Part shown: positions 32,790 to 43,400 of the stretch, one piece after another
Layout: each line of letters starts with the position of its first letter
Position numbering within the stretch: the stretch's first letter is position 1
From: Acidobacteriota bacterium
GTDB lineage: Bacteria; Acidobacteriota; Thermoanaerobaculia; Multivoradales; J023
Length of the DNA stretch: 64,000 nt
Direction of reading: 5' to 3'
Assembly (NCBI GenBank): GCA_029263395.1
Contig: JAJCXO010000005.1
Location: 18,724 to 82,723, forward strand
Made by a program: the position numbers and the translations under genes
Notes under the pieces: generated by a model
Seen by the model: the letters and a program-made list of their open reading frames with translations, nothing else
What the model was told of the DNA's origin: nothing
The model's database searches: none

Positions 32790-35426
32790 CTAGCCGAACC
32801 GCAATGCCTCCATCGGCAAGATCCGCAACGCTCGACGAGCGGGCAGCCAGCAGGCCAACAGCCCGGCACCGGCTAGCAGGGCGACGACGGTAGGCAATAC
32901 CCAGGGTTCACCGGTGGGTAGACGGGTGACGAGCATGGCGTCTTGCAGGCGGATGTAGCCGGTAGCGGAAAGGCTGCCGAGAATGCCGCCAAGGGCGAGG
33001 TAGAGGGCGGCACCGGCGGTGACGGTGGCGAGAACTTGACGGTGGGTGGCGCCGAGGGCGACGCGGATGCCTATCTCGCGTGTGCGGTGGGTGACGGCGA
33101 AGGAGATCATGGCGTAGATGCCGAGCAAAGACAGAACCAGGGTGACGACACCCATGCCGATCATGGTCTGGCTGAAGGTCACCATAAATTCGCGTTCGTC
33201 CCAGTTGACGTTCTCCAGCGGTTGTACACGGTGTAGTTGGATCTCGGGGTGGACGTTGGCGATGGCGACACGCATTGGGCCGGCGAGGCGCGCAGGGTCG
33301 CCATGGCCGCGGATAGTGAGGTATAGCCAGGGTGGCGGGCTGGTCATCGGTAGGTAGAGGCCGGCGGCGCGTTTGGGGTCGGCGGCGCTCAGGCCGAGGT
33401 CGGGAACAACGCCGACAATCTCGTGCCAGCGCGGCTCCGCCTGGGGATCTTCGGGATCCACCAGACGCAAGCGGCGTCCGATCGGATGGCGATCGCTGAG
33501 AAATTTAGTGACGAAGGGTTGGTTGACCACCGCCACCGCGGGCGCGTCTGCCTCGAGGTCGAGGGGCTCGATCAGTCGTCCGAGGGTGGCGTCGGCGGCT
33601 ACAGAGGCGAAGAAGCCGGGCATGACTCGGGCGATCGGTGCCGGGCGTGGTTCGCTGACGGACTCGTCGACCTGCACCATCGCTTCACTAGCGTCCTGGC
33701 GTGGCAGGCTGGTGGTCAAGCTGCTAGCGACGATGCCGGGAATGGTGTCCAACGCGGCGGCAACGCGGTGGACAATGGAAGGCTGGCCGGTGACTGGCGA
33801 TCCGCCGGCTGTCGTGTCGATCGGAACCGAATCGACCGCAGCCGTGTCGACCGCAGCCGTGTCGACCGAAGCCGTGTCGACTGGAACCCTTCCAAAAGCA
33901 GTCGTGGCGTCGGTGAGATCAGCGGGGATGCGTACTTGTGCGGTAAGGACACTGTCCCGCGGCAGTCCGAAGTCCTTCTCGGCATGGGCGCTGAAGCCGC
34001 GTGCCAGCACGAGTGAGCCGCTCAGCATGGCGACGGAGAGTGCCATTTCGATCACCATCATGGCGGCGGAGAACTTGCTGAGCCGGAAGCTGCCACCGCG
34101 GCCAGAGGCGTTGAGGGTCGACAGCGGATTCTTGCCGGTGGCTTTCATGGCCGGCAGCACACCGCTGAAAAGGATAATCAGTGCAGTGATGCCGACCACG
34201 AAGCCAAGGGTGCGGGAGCTGATAGCAATTTCAGCCCAGAACGGTAGTTCGGTGAGCATACGATCGAGGTAGCTGACGGCGACGTGGGCGGCGCCGAGGC
34301 CAAGTCCCATGGCGAGCACGCCGAGCAGCGCCATCTCAACGGTCAGTTGGCTGATCAGACGTGCGCGGCCAGCACCGAGGGCAGTACGCACGGCGAGCTC
34401 GCCGCGTCGGTAGGCGGTTCGGGTGAGGATCAGGTTGGCGACGTTGGACGCGATCACCGCTAGCACGGCAATCAACACCAGATTCATCATCGTCGCCATC
34501 ATCACCGCTTGCTCGGGCGGTTCGACGTAAGCGGTCAGCCACAGCCGGCTCTCGACTTCAGCCGGCAGCTCGGCGCGCAACTGGTTGGCCAGGCGTTGAA
34601 CCTCAGCGTCGGCGGTCGCGAGGTCAACGTTCTGGCGTAAGATGGCGTAGGTTTGGACACCCGAAGCCATATTGTTGGAGGCCAGAGTTCGGCGAGGCTT
34701 GGTGCCACTGCCACTGCCACTGACGGGACGGTCGTCGAGGCTCTGATCGTCGAGGGGGAGCCACAGCTCACCATCAGCCGGGAAGGTGGCGGAGTTGGGC
34801 AGGATCCCGACCACGGTGCGCGCGGCACCGTGGATGTTCAACGTCTGGCCGAGGATCGCCGGATCGGCGCTGTAGCGACGGTGCCACAAGCTCTCGCGCA
34901 GGAGCACGACCGGAGGTGCGTCGGCGACGCCGTCGCTGGCCAGCAGCGTGCGGCCCAGGATCGGTGTGTACGGCAGATGGCGGAAAGACGAAGGCGTAAT
35001 CGAGGCGCCCTGCACGCTGTCGACCTCGCCGTTGGGATGTTGGATGTTGCGCAGACCGGCTTTCATGGCACCCAGGTGTTCGAAGCTACCGCTCCGTCTT
35101 TGTAGCAGCTGGTAGGTGTCGAGATCGAGGGTAGTGCGAGCTGCCTCAGGTACAGTTCGGACCTGAAAACGCACGTAACGTTCGCCGTCAACAAACGGCA
35201 GTTTACCGTGGAGAATCGAGTCCATCATCGAAAAACCGGTGGTTGCGATGGCAATACCGAGGCCTAGGGCGAGGATCGAAATCGCCGCCAGGATCGGTTG
35301 TTTGCGGATCAACCGCAGGCCGAGCTTGATCTCGACGCCTGAAATGCCAGGAAGCTCCCATCCCAACAGCTTGTGTCGCAAGGTCTGGTGATGCACAGGT
35401 CTCTGTCGCACAGGTCTTTGTTTCAA
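32790..35426 (-). CDS. ADOP-type MacB/FtsX-family ABC transporter permease
   Basis: 878 residues from TTG at 35426, supported by AGAGGA seven bases upstream. Two FtsX-like permease units, each with a MacB periplasmic domain: first TM ~45-65 ('ILAAISILALGLGIAIATTG'), three TMs ~315-430, TM ~470, then periplasmic domain 2 and three last TMs ('VVTLVLSLLGIYAMISFAVT'). This acidobacterial duplicated permease (ADOP) layout has no fused ATPase; none is adjacent. Periplasmic domain 2 holds a four-residue repeat 'VDTASVDTAAVDTAAVDS', probably from DNA slippage. Substrate unknown (MacB-like: peptides, lipoproteins or toxins). Confidence 0.9.
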   Translation of the reverse strand: MKQRPVRQRPVHHQTLRHKLLGWELPGISGVEIKLGLRLIRKQPILAAISILALGLGIAIATTGFSMMDSILHGKLPFVDGERYVRFQVRTVPEAARTTLDLDTYQLLQRRSGSFEHLGAMKAGLRNIQHPNGEVDSVQGASITPSSFRHLPYTPILGRTLLASDGVADAPPVVLLRESLWHRRYSADPAILGQTLNIHGAARTVVGILPNSATFPADGELWLPLDDQSLDDRPVSGSGSGTKPRRTLASNNMASGVQTYAILRQNVDLATADAEVQRLANQLRAELPAEVESRLWLTAYVEPPEQAVMMATMMNLVLIAVLAVIASNVANLILTRTAYRRGELAVRTALGAGRARLISQLTVEMALLGVLAMGLGLGAAHVAVSYLDRMLTELPFWAEIAISSRTLGFVVGITALIILFSGVLPAMKATGKNPLSTLNASGRGGSFRLSKFSAAMMVIEMALSVAMLSGSLVLARGFSAHAEKDFGLPRDSVLTAQVRIPADLTDATTAFGRVPVDTASVDTAAVDTAAVDSVPIDTTAGGSPVTGQPSIVHRVAAALDTIPGIVASSLTTSLPRQDASEAMVQVDESVSEPRPAPIARVMPGFFASVAADATLGRLIEPLDLEADAPAVAVVNQPFVTKFLSDRHPIGRRLRLVDPEDPQAEPRWHEIVGVVPDLGLSAADPKRAAGLYLPMTSPPPWLYLTIRGHGDPARLAGPMRVAIANVHPEIQLHRVQPLENVNWDEREFMVTFSQTMIGMGVVTLVLSLLGIYAMISFAVTHRTREIGIRVALGATHRQVLATVTAGAALYLALGGILGSLSATGYIRLQDAMLVTRLPTGEPWVLPTVVALLAGAGLLACWLPARRALRILPMEALRFG

Positions 35427-35744
35427 GACTTAGTCCTCTTAGAAGTTGGGTTCTTTTATGAAGACGTGAACTCGAGGGCAAAGGTTCTGTGACCGCGTGG
35501 ATATCTCGCGAGAAAGAGCAAGAAAGATGTGCGGATTCGATTGTGGGTAGTGGCAATGGTTGTTGATATCTGCCCATGATTCGTAACGGCTGTGACCGTT
35601 CGGGGCTCACAGGGTGCAACCAGTCCCATGGTTTCGCACGTACAACATGGTATTGTGCTACTAGTCCCTCTAGCAGGGATCACCCACCACAAGTTGGACC
35701 TCCTCGCGTCGTGAGTTGGTCAATATCAGCCAAAGGAGTTGCGA
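35427..35744. other. Intergenic region between divergent permease and metalloprotease genes
   Basis: 318 bp without a credible gene. Small dyads: TCTCGCGAGA near 35506, AACGG/CCGTT (35585-35600), TCCCT/AGGGA (35665-35679). AAAGGAG (35732-35738) is the ribosome site for GTG at 35745. No strong promoter is seen. Confidence 0.5.
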
Positions 35745-37217
35745 GTGAACTACCGTTTCGAACTGCGCCCAGCGACTGTGCTCGTTGGGATCGTTTTGTT
35801 GATGCTCTCGGTCTTCGTCTCGCCGGTCGCGGCGCAGCGTTTCTACAGCGATGCCGAGCTCGAGGTGATGCCGGCTCCCGGTCCCAATCCCTATCTCAGC
35901 TTCTTGCCTGCTGGCGCCGAGGTCGATTGGGATTATTGGAGAGCCAAAGCCGATTACGAGGGCCGCAAGCGTGCCGCCGCGCAAGCCGCTGCACGGGGTG
36001 AGACCGATGGTGGCTCTGTTGCCGAAGTCGAACCCAACGACACGTTGGCGACGGCGCAGGTGATTGCTGGCTTCGGCACCGGTGCTGGGGACGACGGGTC
36101 GATCGACGTGACCGGTACGATCGGCGCAGGCGGCGATATTGACTGTTTCGAGGTCGAACTCGAGATCGGTGACACCCTCGGCGTCGCGCAAACAGGGGCC
36201 CCTGGCCTAGTCGAGATTTTCGTGCCAGGTGGCGAACTGCAGATGGGCTCGACTCAAGACGTGTCGTTCCTCTATCCGCCGACGAGTCCGTTGCCTAGTG
36301 GTGGCAACACCGCCGATTACGTCACCTACGTCGATGGTGGCCACTTCGTGTGTGTGCGCACCGGCTCAGGAGCCTACACGTTGCAGCTGGTGGCCGCTCG
36401 ATCGGTCTTCGAGGACGCCGGCAATCAGATTCTGTTCGTCGACTTCGATGGCGCGATGATCGATTCCGGAATCTTCGGTGGTCCGCCGGGAGTGCGGACC
36501 TTGTCGCCGTTGTCGACCTTCTTGGCCGGTTGGGGTCTGGGACCGGGAGACGAGAGCGCGGTCATCGACTCCATTCTGGCGTCGGTTGATGAAACGATCA
36601 CTGCGGATCTGGCGATGCAGTCCAATCCGAATTTTGGCGTCGAGATCCTCAATAGCCGCGATCACGCCGATCCGTTCGGCCAGCCCAACGTCAGCCGGTT
36701 GATCGTCGGTGGCACGATCGGTGAGTTCCAAATCAGTACGATCGGCATCGCCCAGTCGATCGATCCGGGCAACTTCGGAACTGAGGAGTCAGCGGTCATT
36801 CTGCTTGATCTACTCAGTGCCGCAGGCGGCGGCCCGAACTCCCTCAATCAGTTTGGCCTCGGCGGCGGTGCAACCCAGATCGATTTGGTCGGTACTGGTG
36901 TCGGCAACATCGTGGTCCACGAGGCTGGTCACTACATCGGTAACTGGCACACTGAACAATTCGCCGCCTCCTCCGATCCCAGCATCATGGATCAAGGCGG
37001 TAACCTGCCAGGGACGGTGGGTGTTGGCCCAGACAACATCTTCGGAACCGGCGACGATTTTGACGTCGATTTGTCGGTGGATGCTTTCAACGCTGGAACC
37101 TTCACCGGCACTGAGCACACGAACGAGAAGTCGGCCCACGGCTTGACCAGAGCTGGCCTCTTCCTCGATAGCTTCGAGAGCGGCGATACCTCGGGCTGGT
37201 CGAGCACCACCCCGTAG
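35745..37217 (+). CDS. Secreted metzincin-type zinc metalloprotease
   Basis: 490 residues from GTG at 35745, eight bases after AAAGGAG; TTG 35739 is too close to it. Signal peptide (~10-32, ending VSPVAAQ). Residues ~85-190 resemble a bacterial pre-peptidase beta domain ('AEVEPNDTLATAQVIAGFG'). The zinc site 'VVHEAGHYIGNWHTEQ' (~389-399) is the full HExxHxxGxxH of metzincins, with a Met-turn candidate in 'PSIMDQGG'. The C-terminus 'FLDSFESGDTSGWSSTTP' is a tail seen on many secreted proteins of similar bacteria, maybe a sorting or anchoring signal (inference). A strong hairpin follows the stop. Confidence 0.85.
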   Translation: MNYRFELRPATVLVGIVLLMLSVFVSPVAAQRFYSDAELEVMPAPGPNPYLSFLPAGAEVDWDYWRAKADYEGRKRAAAQAAARGETDGGSVAEVEPNDTLATAQVIAGFGTGAGDDGSIDVTGTIGAGGDIDCFEVELEIGDTLGVAQTGAPGLVEIFVPGGELQMGSTQDVSFLYPPTSPLPSGGNTADYVTYVDGGHFVCVRTGSGAYTLQLVAARSVFEDAGNQILFVDFDGAMIDSGIFGGPPGVRTLSPLSTFLAGWGLGPGDESAVIDSILASVDETITADLAMQSNPNFGVEILNSRDHADPFGQPNVSRLIVGGTIGEFQISTIGIAQSIDPGNFGTEESAVILLDLLSAAGGGPNSLNQFGLGGGATQIDLVGTGVGNIVVHEAGHYIGNWHTEQFAASSDPSIMDQGGNLPGTVGVGPDNIFGTGDDFDVDLSVDAFNAGTFTGTEHTNEKSAHGLTRAGLFLDSFESGDTSGWSSTTP

Positions 37218-37246
37218 CAGCACGCCGCAGTCAGCTTTGATTGTGA

Positions 37247-37274
37247 GCTCGCGAGGGGACTGCCTCTCGCGAGC
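37247..37274 (+). terminator. Strong hairpin after the metalloprotease gene
   Basis: GCTCGCGAG (37247-37255) pairs perfectly with CTCGCGAGC (37266-37274). No T tract follows, so it may act as a 3' stabiliser or with Rho. Confidence 0.45.
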
Positions 37275-37400
37275 CTGGGCAGCGGTCGGCAAGTTCGTGC
37301 CTCGTGAACTCTGTGCGGGTCTTGTCTGTTCAGGAGTTCGACCTTCTCGACCAGAATCTCGATAGCTAAGCAGACCGATTTTAAGCTTGGCTGGTCGAGC

Positions 37401-37964
37401 CTAGTCCACGATTGCTTCTCGGCAAGCGTGCAGGATCTCATCGGCGAGCTCGGGATCGTCGGTGCCACGGGCTAACATCAGGCCACCGACGCTGGTGGCG
37501 ATGAAGGCCCAGGCGCGGTCTCGGGGTGGCTGGGTGTCGTCCTCGGGCATGCGCTGGGCAAGCTCGTCGACAATTTCGAGCAAGGCGTTGGCATAAACGT
37601 CGCGCACTTCGGGGTCGGCTCGGGCGATGTCTGGGGTGAGGGCTGGCAACGGGCAGCCGTGGGCGACGTTGGTCAGGTGCTCCCGGCTCAGGTAGCGGTC
37701 GGCGGCGCCCTTCAGCCACTGATTGCCGCGTCCCGGGTTGTGACGCAGAAAGGCGAGGGTCCGCTGTAGCGAGCTGCGCACCGCTTCGCGGAAAAGAGCC
37801 GACTTGGAGTCGAAGTGACGGTAGAAACCGCCGATAGTGAGGCCGGCGGCTTTCATCACTTCGGGTATACCGGTGGCGTCGGTGCCTTGACGTCGGAACA
37901 GAGCCGAGGCTTCTGCCAAGATGCGACGCCGGGTTTCTTCTTTGTGGCCGGGGGGATATCGCAT
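37401..37964 (-). CDS. TetR-family transcriptional regulator
   Basis: 187 residues. The N-terminal helix-turn-helix is typical ('RRRILAEASALFRRQGTDAT' and 'AGLTIGGFYRHFDSKSALFR'). The C-terminal ligand domain has 'AHGCPLPALTPDIARADPEV', common in TetR regulators of the AcrR/YxaF kind. It follows the molybdopterin oxidoreductase by 18 bp, so the two are likely one operon, and the palindrome at 40391-40436 is a candidate operator. Confidence 0.92.
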   Translation of the reverse strand: MRYPPGHKEETRRRILAEASALFRRQGTDATGIPEVMKAAGLTIGGFYRHFDSKSALFREAVRSSLQRTLAFLRHNPGRGNQWLKGAADRYLSREHLTNVAHGCPLPALTPDIARADPEVRDVYANALLEIVDELAQRMPEDDTQPPRDRAWAFIATSVGGLMLARGTDDPELADEILHACREAIVD

Positions 37965-37982
37965 GGCGGTTGTCGGAGTTGG

Positions 37983-40310
37983 CTAAACGGGCGCTTCCAC
38001 CGGCGTCTCAGCCGGTGAGATGCGGACCGGAATGTGTTTGTGGAATGGGGTTTTCGAGAGCTCGTCACAGTGTTCGGCTGAAGTCAGCTCGTTGATCGCC
38101 GGGCCGGCCGGTATTTGTGGTTGTGCCGCGTCGTCGTCAGTGCCGCGCATCCCAAAACCATGGGGTAGAGAGGCGACGCCGGGCAGGTTCTCTTCCGACA
38201 GCTCAACTTGGACGCGGACTTTACCGCGGGCTGACTCACAGACCGCCCAACCGCCGTCTTCGATGCCGAGGGAGTCAGCGTCTTGTTGATGCAGTCGCAA
38301 GGCGCCCTGGCGATCCTTCTTGCGCCACGCTTCATCGCGCACGATGGTGTTGGCGTTGTAGGATCGGCGCTCGCCGGCGGCCAATATAAGAGGGTAGGCG
38401 TCGTTGTGCTGTGGCGGCTCTAGGTCTTTTAGCTCGGTCAACATTTCGGGGATAGCGAGTTGGATCTTGCGGTCTTTGTGACGTAGGAAGGACCAGCTGT
38501 CGTCGTAGTTATGGACCGAGATCAGCGTGCCGGAAGCGCTGTGGAGGATGCGTTCGAATAAGGCTTCGGCCAGACCCAGACCAGTGTCTTCGATGCCGGC
38601 GCGGCGTACCGCGTCGCCGTGGCGTCCAGCGTAATATTGGCAGGCACCCCACAACACCGCGGCTGGCTTGGCGTCGCCAGCGAGGGCGGTACCGAGGGTC
38701 TCTTGTAGCACCATTGGCAGATAGGCCTTGAGCCTTGGTTTGAGCCTGAGGGTTGCCGCCAACGCCGCCGGGAAGAGACGTAGCTTGGGTATCTTTCGAT
38801 CGAGTTTGGCGATTGCCGCCAGCAGCGGGAATCGGTTCGGAAGGTCACCCATCGCTACCACCAAGCGGCGGTAGATTTCGGGCTCGGTCAAGGTGCCTTG
38901 CTTAGGGGCAAACAACGGCCTCCGCAGGTGGAAGAAATTGGCCGGGAACTCGAGGTTGAAAAAGGTGGCTTCCCATTTCTCATACTGGCTAGCGGCAGGC
39001 AGTACGTAATGAGCGAGTCGTGCGGTTTCGGTCATTGCAACGTCGATAGAAACCATCAGCTCGAGCTTGCCGCAGGCTTTGCGGTAGGCCTGGGTATCGG
39101 CGGCGGTGAGCAGTGGATTACTCGAGTCGACCACCAGGCCTCGGACTCGTTCTGGATGGTCAGTATCGATCTCGGCCGGGAGAATGTTGGGCGGAAACAG
39201 CTTACTGATTTCTCGCATGCCAGTGACGCGAGTCGTGATGCCGCCCTGGTCGGGTTCTTTCGAATGGCCGATCAGCGGCAGCAGAAAGGCATGGAGATTG
39301 TTGCCGCCGCGTTTGTTGAAATTGCCGGTCACGAGAAAAAGCAGTTTCGCCAAGTAGAGGTTGAGAGTCGAGTGTGGCGAGTGCTCGAGGCCGAGGTCGG
39401 TCCGCACGCAGCCGGCCTTCGCTCTGGCGAATCCTCGCGTTACCTGGCGCACGGCTTCCACGTCGAGGCCGGCATGACGGGCGTATTCGGCCACCGGGAC
39501 CGCGGTCAGCAGCTTGCGCAGCTCGTCGAAACCGTTGGTGCGGGCGGTGAGGAAGTCCTCGTTGACGAGATCCTCCTGGACAATCGTGCCGAGCATGGCG
39601 AGTAGCAGGTGGGCGTCGCCACCGGGTCGCACCTGGAGGTGGACGTTGGCCTTCTTGGCGGTTTCGGTCACCCGTGGATCGATCACCACCATGGTGCGGT
39701 CGGGGTCGCGGGCCAGCTCGTTGATCAGCTTACGGGCCTGCGGAATGCCGTGTGATTGCCAAGGATTGGTGCCGATGAACAGCACATAGTCGGCATGGTG
39801 CACGTCTTCGGACGGATGGCAGGTCTGGCGGCCGAAAAGCTTACCATCGAGCCAGAAACCGCCGGTCTTCTCCTGCGCCAAGGAAGTGTAGAAGTAGCGT
39901 GTATCCATCGCTGCTCGTAACGCCGAGCCATAAACGCCGCCGAGATGATTACCTTGTCCGCCGCCGCCGTAGTAGGCGAGCGCGTGCCCTCCGTGGGTGT
40001 CGCGAATCGCCACCAGCTTGGCAGCGATCTCACGGATCGCCGTATCCCAGGAAATCTCCTCGAAGCTGCCGTCGTCGCGCCGCCGCAGTGGGCTGTCCAG
40101 CCGGTTGTCGGCATTCTGGTAGAAGTCCAGCCGCGACGCCTTCTGGCATTGATAACCTTGGGAAATTGGATGCGCCTTGTCACCCTTGATTTTCTTCAGG
40201 TGGCCGTCCTCGACCTCCACTTCGATGCCGCAGTTGAGTGAGCACAAGATGCAAGCCGTCGAGTGGGTCTCAGGCGTTACGTTGGATACCGTCGCGGTTG
40301 CTGGACACAT
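37983..40310 (-). CDS. Molybdopterin oxidoreductase (formate-dehydrogenase/DMSO-reductase family)
   Basis: 775 residues. The N-terminal 4Fe-4S motif is intact (CILCSLNC, then 'SQGYQCQKASRLDF'). The Mo/W-bis-MGD fold follows ('TAIREIAAKLVAIRDTHGG', 'YVLFIGTNPWQSHGIPQARK'), and a C-terminal MGD-binding domain near residue 640 ('YPLILAAGERRSYNANTIVR'). Candidate metal ligand: Cys in 'GRQTCHPSED' (~155). There is no Tat signal, so the enzyme is probably cytoplasmic. No Fe-S or membrane subunit genes adjoin it; the substrate is unknown. Confidence 0.9.
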   Translation of the reverse strand: MCPATATVSNVTPETHSTACILCSLNCGIEVEVEDGHLKKIKGDKAHPISQGYQCQKASRLDFYQNADNRLDSPLRRRDDGSFEEISWDTAIREIAAKLVAIRDTHGGHALAYYGGGGQGNHLGGVYGSALRAAMDTRYFYTSLAQEKTGGFWLDGKLFGRQTCHPSEDVHHADYVLFIGTNPWQSHGIPQARKLINELARDPDRTMVVIDPRVTETAKKANVHLQVRPGGDAHLLLAMLGTIVQEDLVNEDFLTARTNGFDELRKLLTAVPVAEYARHAGLDVEAVRQVTRGFARAKAGCVRTDLGLEHSPHSTLNLYLAKLLFLVTGNFNKRGGNNLHAFLLPLIGHSKEPDQGGITTRVTGMREISKLFPPNILPAEIDTDHPERVRGLVVDSSNPLLTAADTQAYRKACGKLELMVSIDVAMTETARLAHYVLPAASQYEKWEATFFNLEFPANFFHLRRPLFAPKQGTLTEPEIYRRLVVAMGDLPNRFPLLAAIAKLDRKIPKLRLFPAALAATLRLKPRLKAYLPMVLQETLGTALAGDAKPAAVLWGACQYYAGRHGDAVRRAGIEDTGLGLAEALFERILHSASGTLISVHNYDDSWSFLRHKDRKIQLAIPEMLTELKDLEPPQHNDAYPLILAAGERRSYNANTIVRDEAWRKKDRQGALRLHQQDADSLGIEDGGWAVCESARGKVRVQVELSEENLPGVASLPHGFGMRGTDDDAAQPQIPAGPAINELTSAEHCDELSKTPFHKHIPVRISPAETPVEAPV

Positions 40311-40390
40311 GGTGGCCGCCTTTCTCGCTTGGGGTCTTCTCGCGTCGTTCTTGCCGCTTCGTCGCCTGGGTTTCAGGCTTGATCCAAATA

Positions 40391-40436
40391 TAGGATGAAG
40401 ATAATCATCTTTATTGGGATGATAGGTGTCATCCTA
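40391..40436. promoter_or_regulatory. Candidate TetR operator upstream of the oxidoreductase-tetR operon
   Basis: TAGGATGA (40391-40398) is mirrored by TCATCCTA (40429-40436). Nested inside are GGATGA/TCATCC (40417-40434) and AAGAT/ATCTT (40398-40411). It lies about 80-125 bp before the oxidoreductase start, where autoregulation by the operon's TetR would be expected. Confidence 0.5.
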
Positions 40437-40479
40437 CTAAGGGTCAAGGCGACGACGTTTCTGGCGCAAGGCCAGTAAC

Positions 40480-43400
40480 CTACTCGACGGCCGTTATCGG
40501 CTCCGCTCGCTCCCAGCCTTGCCAGCGGCGTCCGACCGCGAGGCGGGCGTCGAGTACCAGGGAAAGTAGGGCGGGTACCAGGAAGAGGGTGAAGAAGGTG
40601 GAGACGGCGAGGCCGCCAACCACCACACTGCCGAGGCCGCGGTAAAGTTCGGAACCGGCACCAGGGAAGAGCACCAGGGGCAACATGCCGAAGACACTGG
40701 TGGTGACGCTCATGAAGATCGGGCGGATGCGTGAACGGGTGGCTTCGCGGATCGCGTCCCGTGGGGTCATGCTGTCGCGGCGCAGATGGTTGAGAGTCTG
40801 GTGGACAATCAGGATGGCGTTGTTGACCACGGTGCCAAGCAGGATGATGAAGCCGAGCATGGTCAGCACGTCGAGGGCTTGCGGCGTCACCAGATTGAGG
40901 GCGGCTAGACCGAGGACACCGCCGAGACCAGCCAAGGGCACACTGAACAGGATCACGAGCGGGTACAGGAAACTCTCGAACAGTGCCGCCATCAAGAGGT
41001 AGGTGATGAGCACCGCCAGTAGGAAGTTCCATTGCAAGGCTTGGCGGGTCTGGGTCAGTTTGTCGGCGCTGCCGGAGAGCCGAGCGCGATAGAGGCCACC
41101 GAGCTCACCGGAAGCGCGCATCGGCGCCAGGATCTCGCCTTCGATCCGTTCCATTGCCTCTTGTAGGGCGACGGTGTCCGGTGGGGTGACTTGGATGGTG
41201 ACCGCCCGTTGGCGTTCGAGATGACGGATCTGGGTGGGGCCGCTGACAAGCTCGATGTCGGCCACCGAACCGAGGGTTACTTGCCGTCCATCCGGGGTGG
41301 TGATCGGCATCTGCTCTAGCAAGTGAGTGCGGTGGCTGGCGCCGCGCTCGGCCATGACGCGCAGATCGATTTCGTGACCTTCGTGGCGGTAGTCGCTGGC
41401 TTTGACGCCATCGACCAAGGCGCTCACCACAATGCCGAGATCGCGGTTTTGTAGTCCGAGCTCAGCGAGCCGTTGACGGCGGGGCACTACCCGCAACTCG
41501 GGATTGCCGAGGCTGAGATTGGGCATTGGGAAGGCTTGTGATCCTGCCAGCACGGTTCCGACATCGCCAAAGACACGGCTGCCGAGGGCCAGTAGCTGGT
41601 CGAGGTCGGGACCCATCAGGTCGATGTCGATATTGCGACCCTGGCCGAGACCGCGCTGAAAGAGGCTGAGTTGACTCATGAAGGCAACGGTGCCCGGCAA
41701 CTGGGCATTGATCTTGTTGAACTCCGGGATCAACTCACGGACGCGGGTGGCGTCGCGGCCGCTGGCGGCGATGAAACTCATCTCGGGTTGGGCGATGAAG
41801 AACATCATGCCGATACCGCCGGCTGGCAAGTCGGCCGCGTCTTCGGTCTCCCACAGCGGCGCCAGTTGTTCGAGAAACGGTTTCTGGAGGTCGATCACTT
41901 CGCTGACGTTGTAACCTGGCGGCGGAATGATGGCACCGAACAGGAAGTTCTGGTTACCCTGCGGTAGATACTCTGTTTTGGGCATCAACCACAAGCCGAG
42001 GCCAACCGCGACCGCCGTGAAGCCCACCACCACCGAAACTCGACGCAGGGTTGTTGTGATCAGCCAATAAACCGAGCGGGTAATCCAATCCGCAAACCGC
42101 TGCGCCAGTGCCATAGCCCCCCAGAGGTTGGCGAACCCCTTGCCTCCCGCCGGAACCACAGTGGCGTCGAGGATGCGCGCTGACAGGCTTGGGATGACAC
42201 TGATCGCTACGACCAAGCTCAGACCGACGGCGCAGGAGATGGCGATCGCGATGTCGCGAAATAGCTGGCCGGCTTCCTCCTGCACGAAAAGCACCGGTAG
42301 GAATACCGCGATGGTGGTCAGGGTCGACGCCAGGACGGCCCCCCACACCTCTTGGGTGCCGTCGAATGCTGCCTGGCGCCTGGACTTACCCATCTGCCGA
42401 TGGCGATAGATGTTCTCCAGCACTACAATCGAGTTGTCGACCACCATGCCGACGGTGAACGACATACCCGCCAGGCTGATGACGTTGAGCGAGCGCCCGA
42501 GCCAGGCCATCATCAGAAAGGTGCCGATGACGCTGATCGGAATAGCGATCGCGACGATGAGTGTCGAGGCCCGGCTGCGCAGGAAAAGCAGCAGGACGAT
42601 GATTGCCAAGCTGCCTCCCAGCACTAGATTCTGTTGCACCAGATCAATCGCGCTGACGATGTAGTCGGTTTCGTCGTAGCTCTCGAACATCTCGACGCCG
42701 CGTCCGCGCAGCAACTCGCGGTTGATGTCCTCGATTGCTTCGGTGAGACTGGCCATGACCGAAATGGCGTTGGAGCCATTCTCACGCTGCACATTGAGCG
42801 CCAGAATCGGTTTGTCGAAGTAGAGCACTTCGCCGGTGGCCTTGCGGAAGCTGAGTTCGACGCGCGCCACATCGCGTAGGTACACCGGGATGCCGTTGCG
42901 TACCGCCACCACCACCGACTCGATGTCCTCCGGCGAGCGATACTGCCCGATGGTACGCACCACGTAGCGACGTTTGCCTTCGTCGAAGTCGCCTCCCGAG
43001 GTGTCGCGGTTGTCACGATCAATTGCCATCACCAACTGGTTGAGCGTGACCTGTCGGGCGGCCAGTTTGGCCGGGTCGACGATGACTTGCATCTCCCGTT
43101 CGCGGCCACCGAAGATTTGGGCTCTGGCCACCCCGGGCACTCGTTCGAGGGCTGGCAGAATGAAGTCGTCAACAAAGCTGTAGAGGGTTGCGATGTCTCC
43201 CTCGAATGGCTCGTCGCCGGCCGGTAGTAGGGTGTACCAGGCCATCGCCGCGTTTTGGGCGTCGACAGTGGACAACACCGGTCGGTCGGCGTCGGAAGGA
43301 TAACTCGGTACCTGCTCCAGTCGGTTCGAGACTTTGAGGATGGCGGCGTCGACATCGGTGCCGGTGAGAAACGACAAGATGATTTCGCCGCGGCTGTCCG

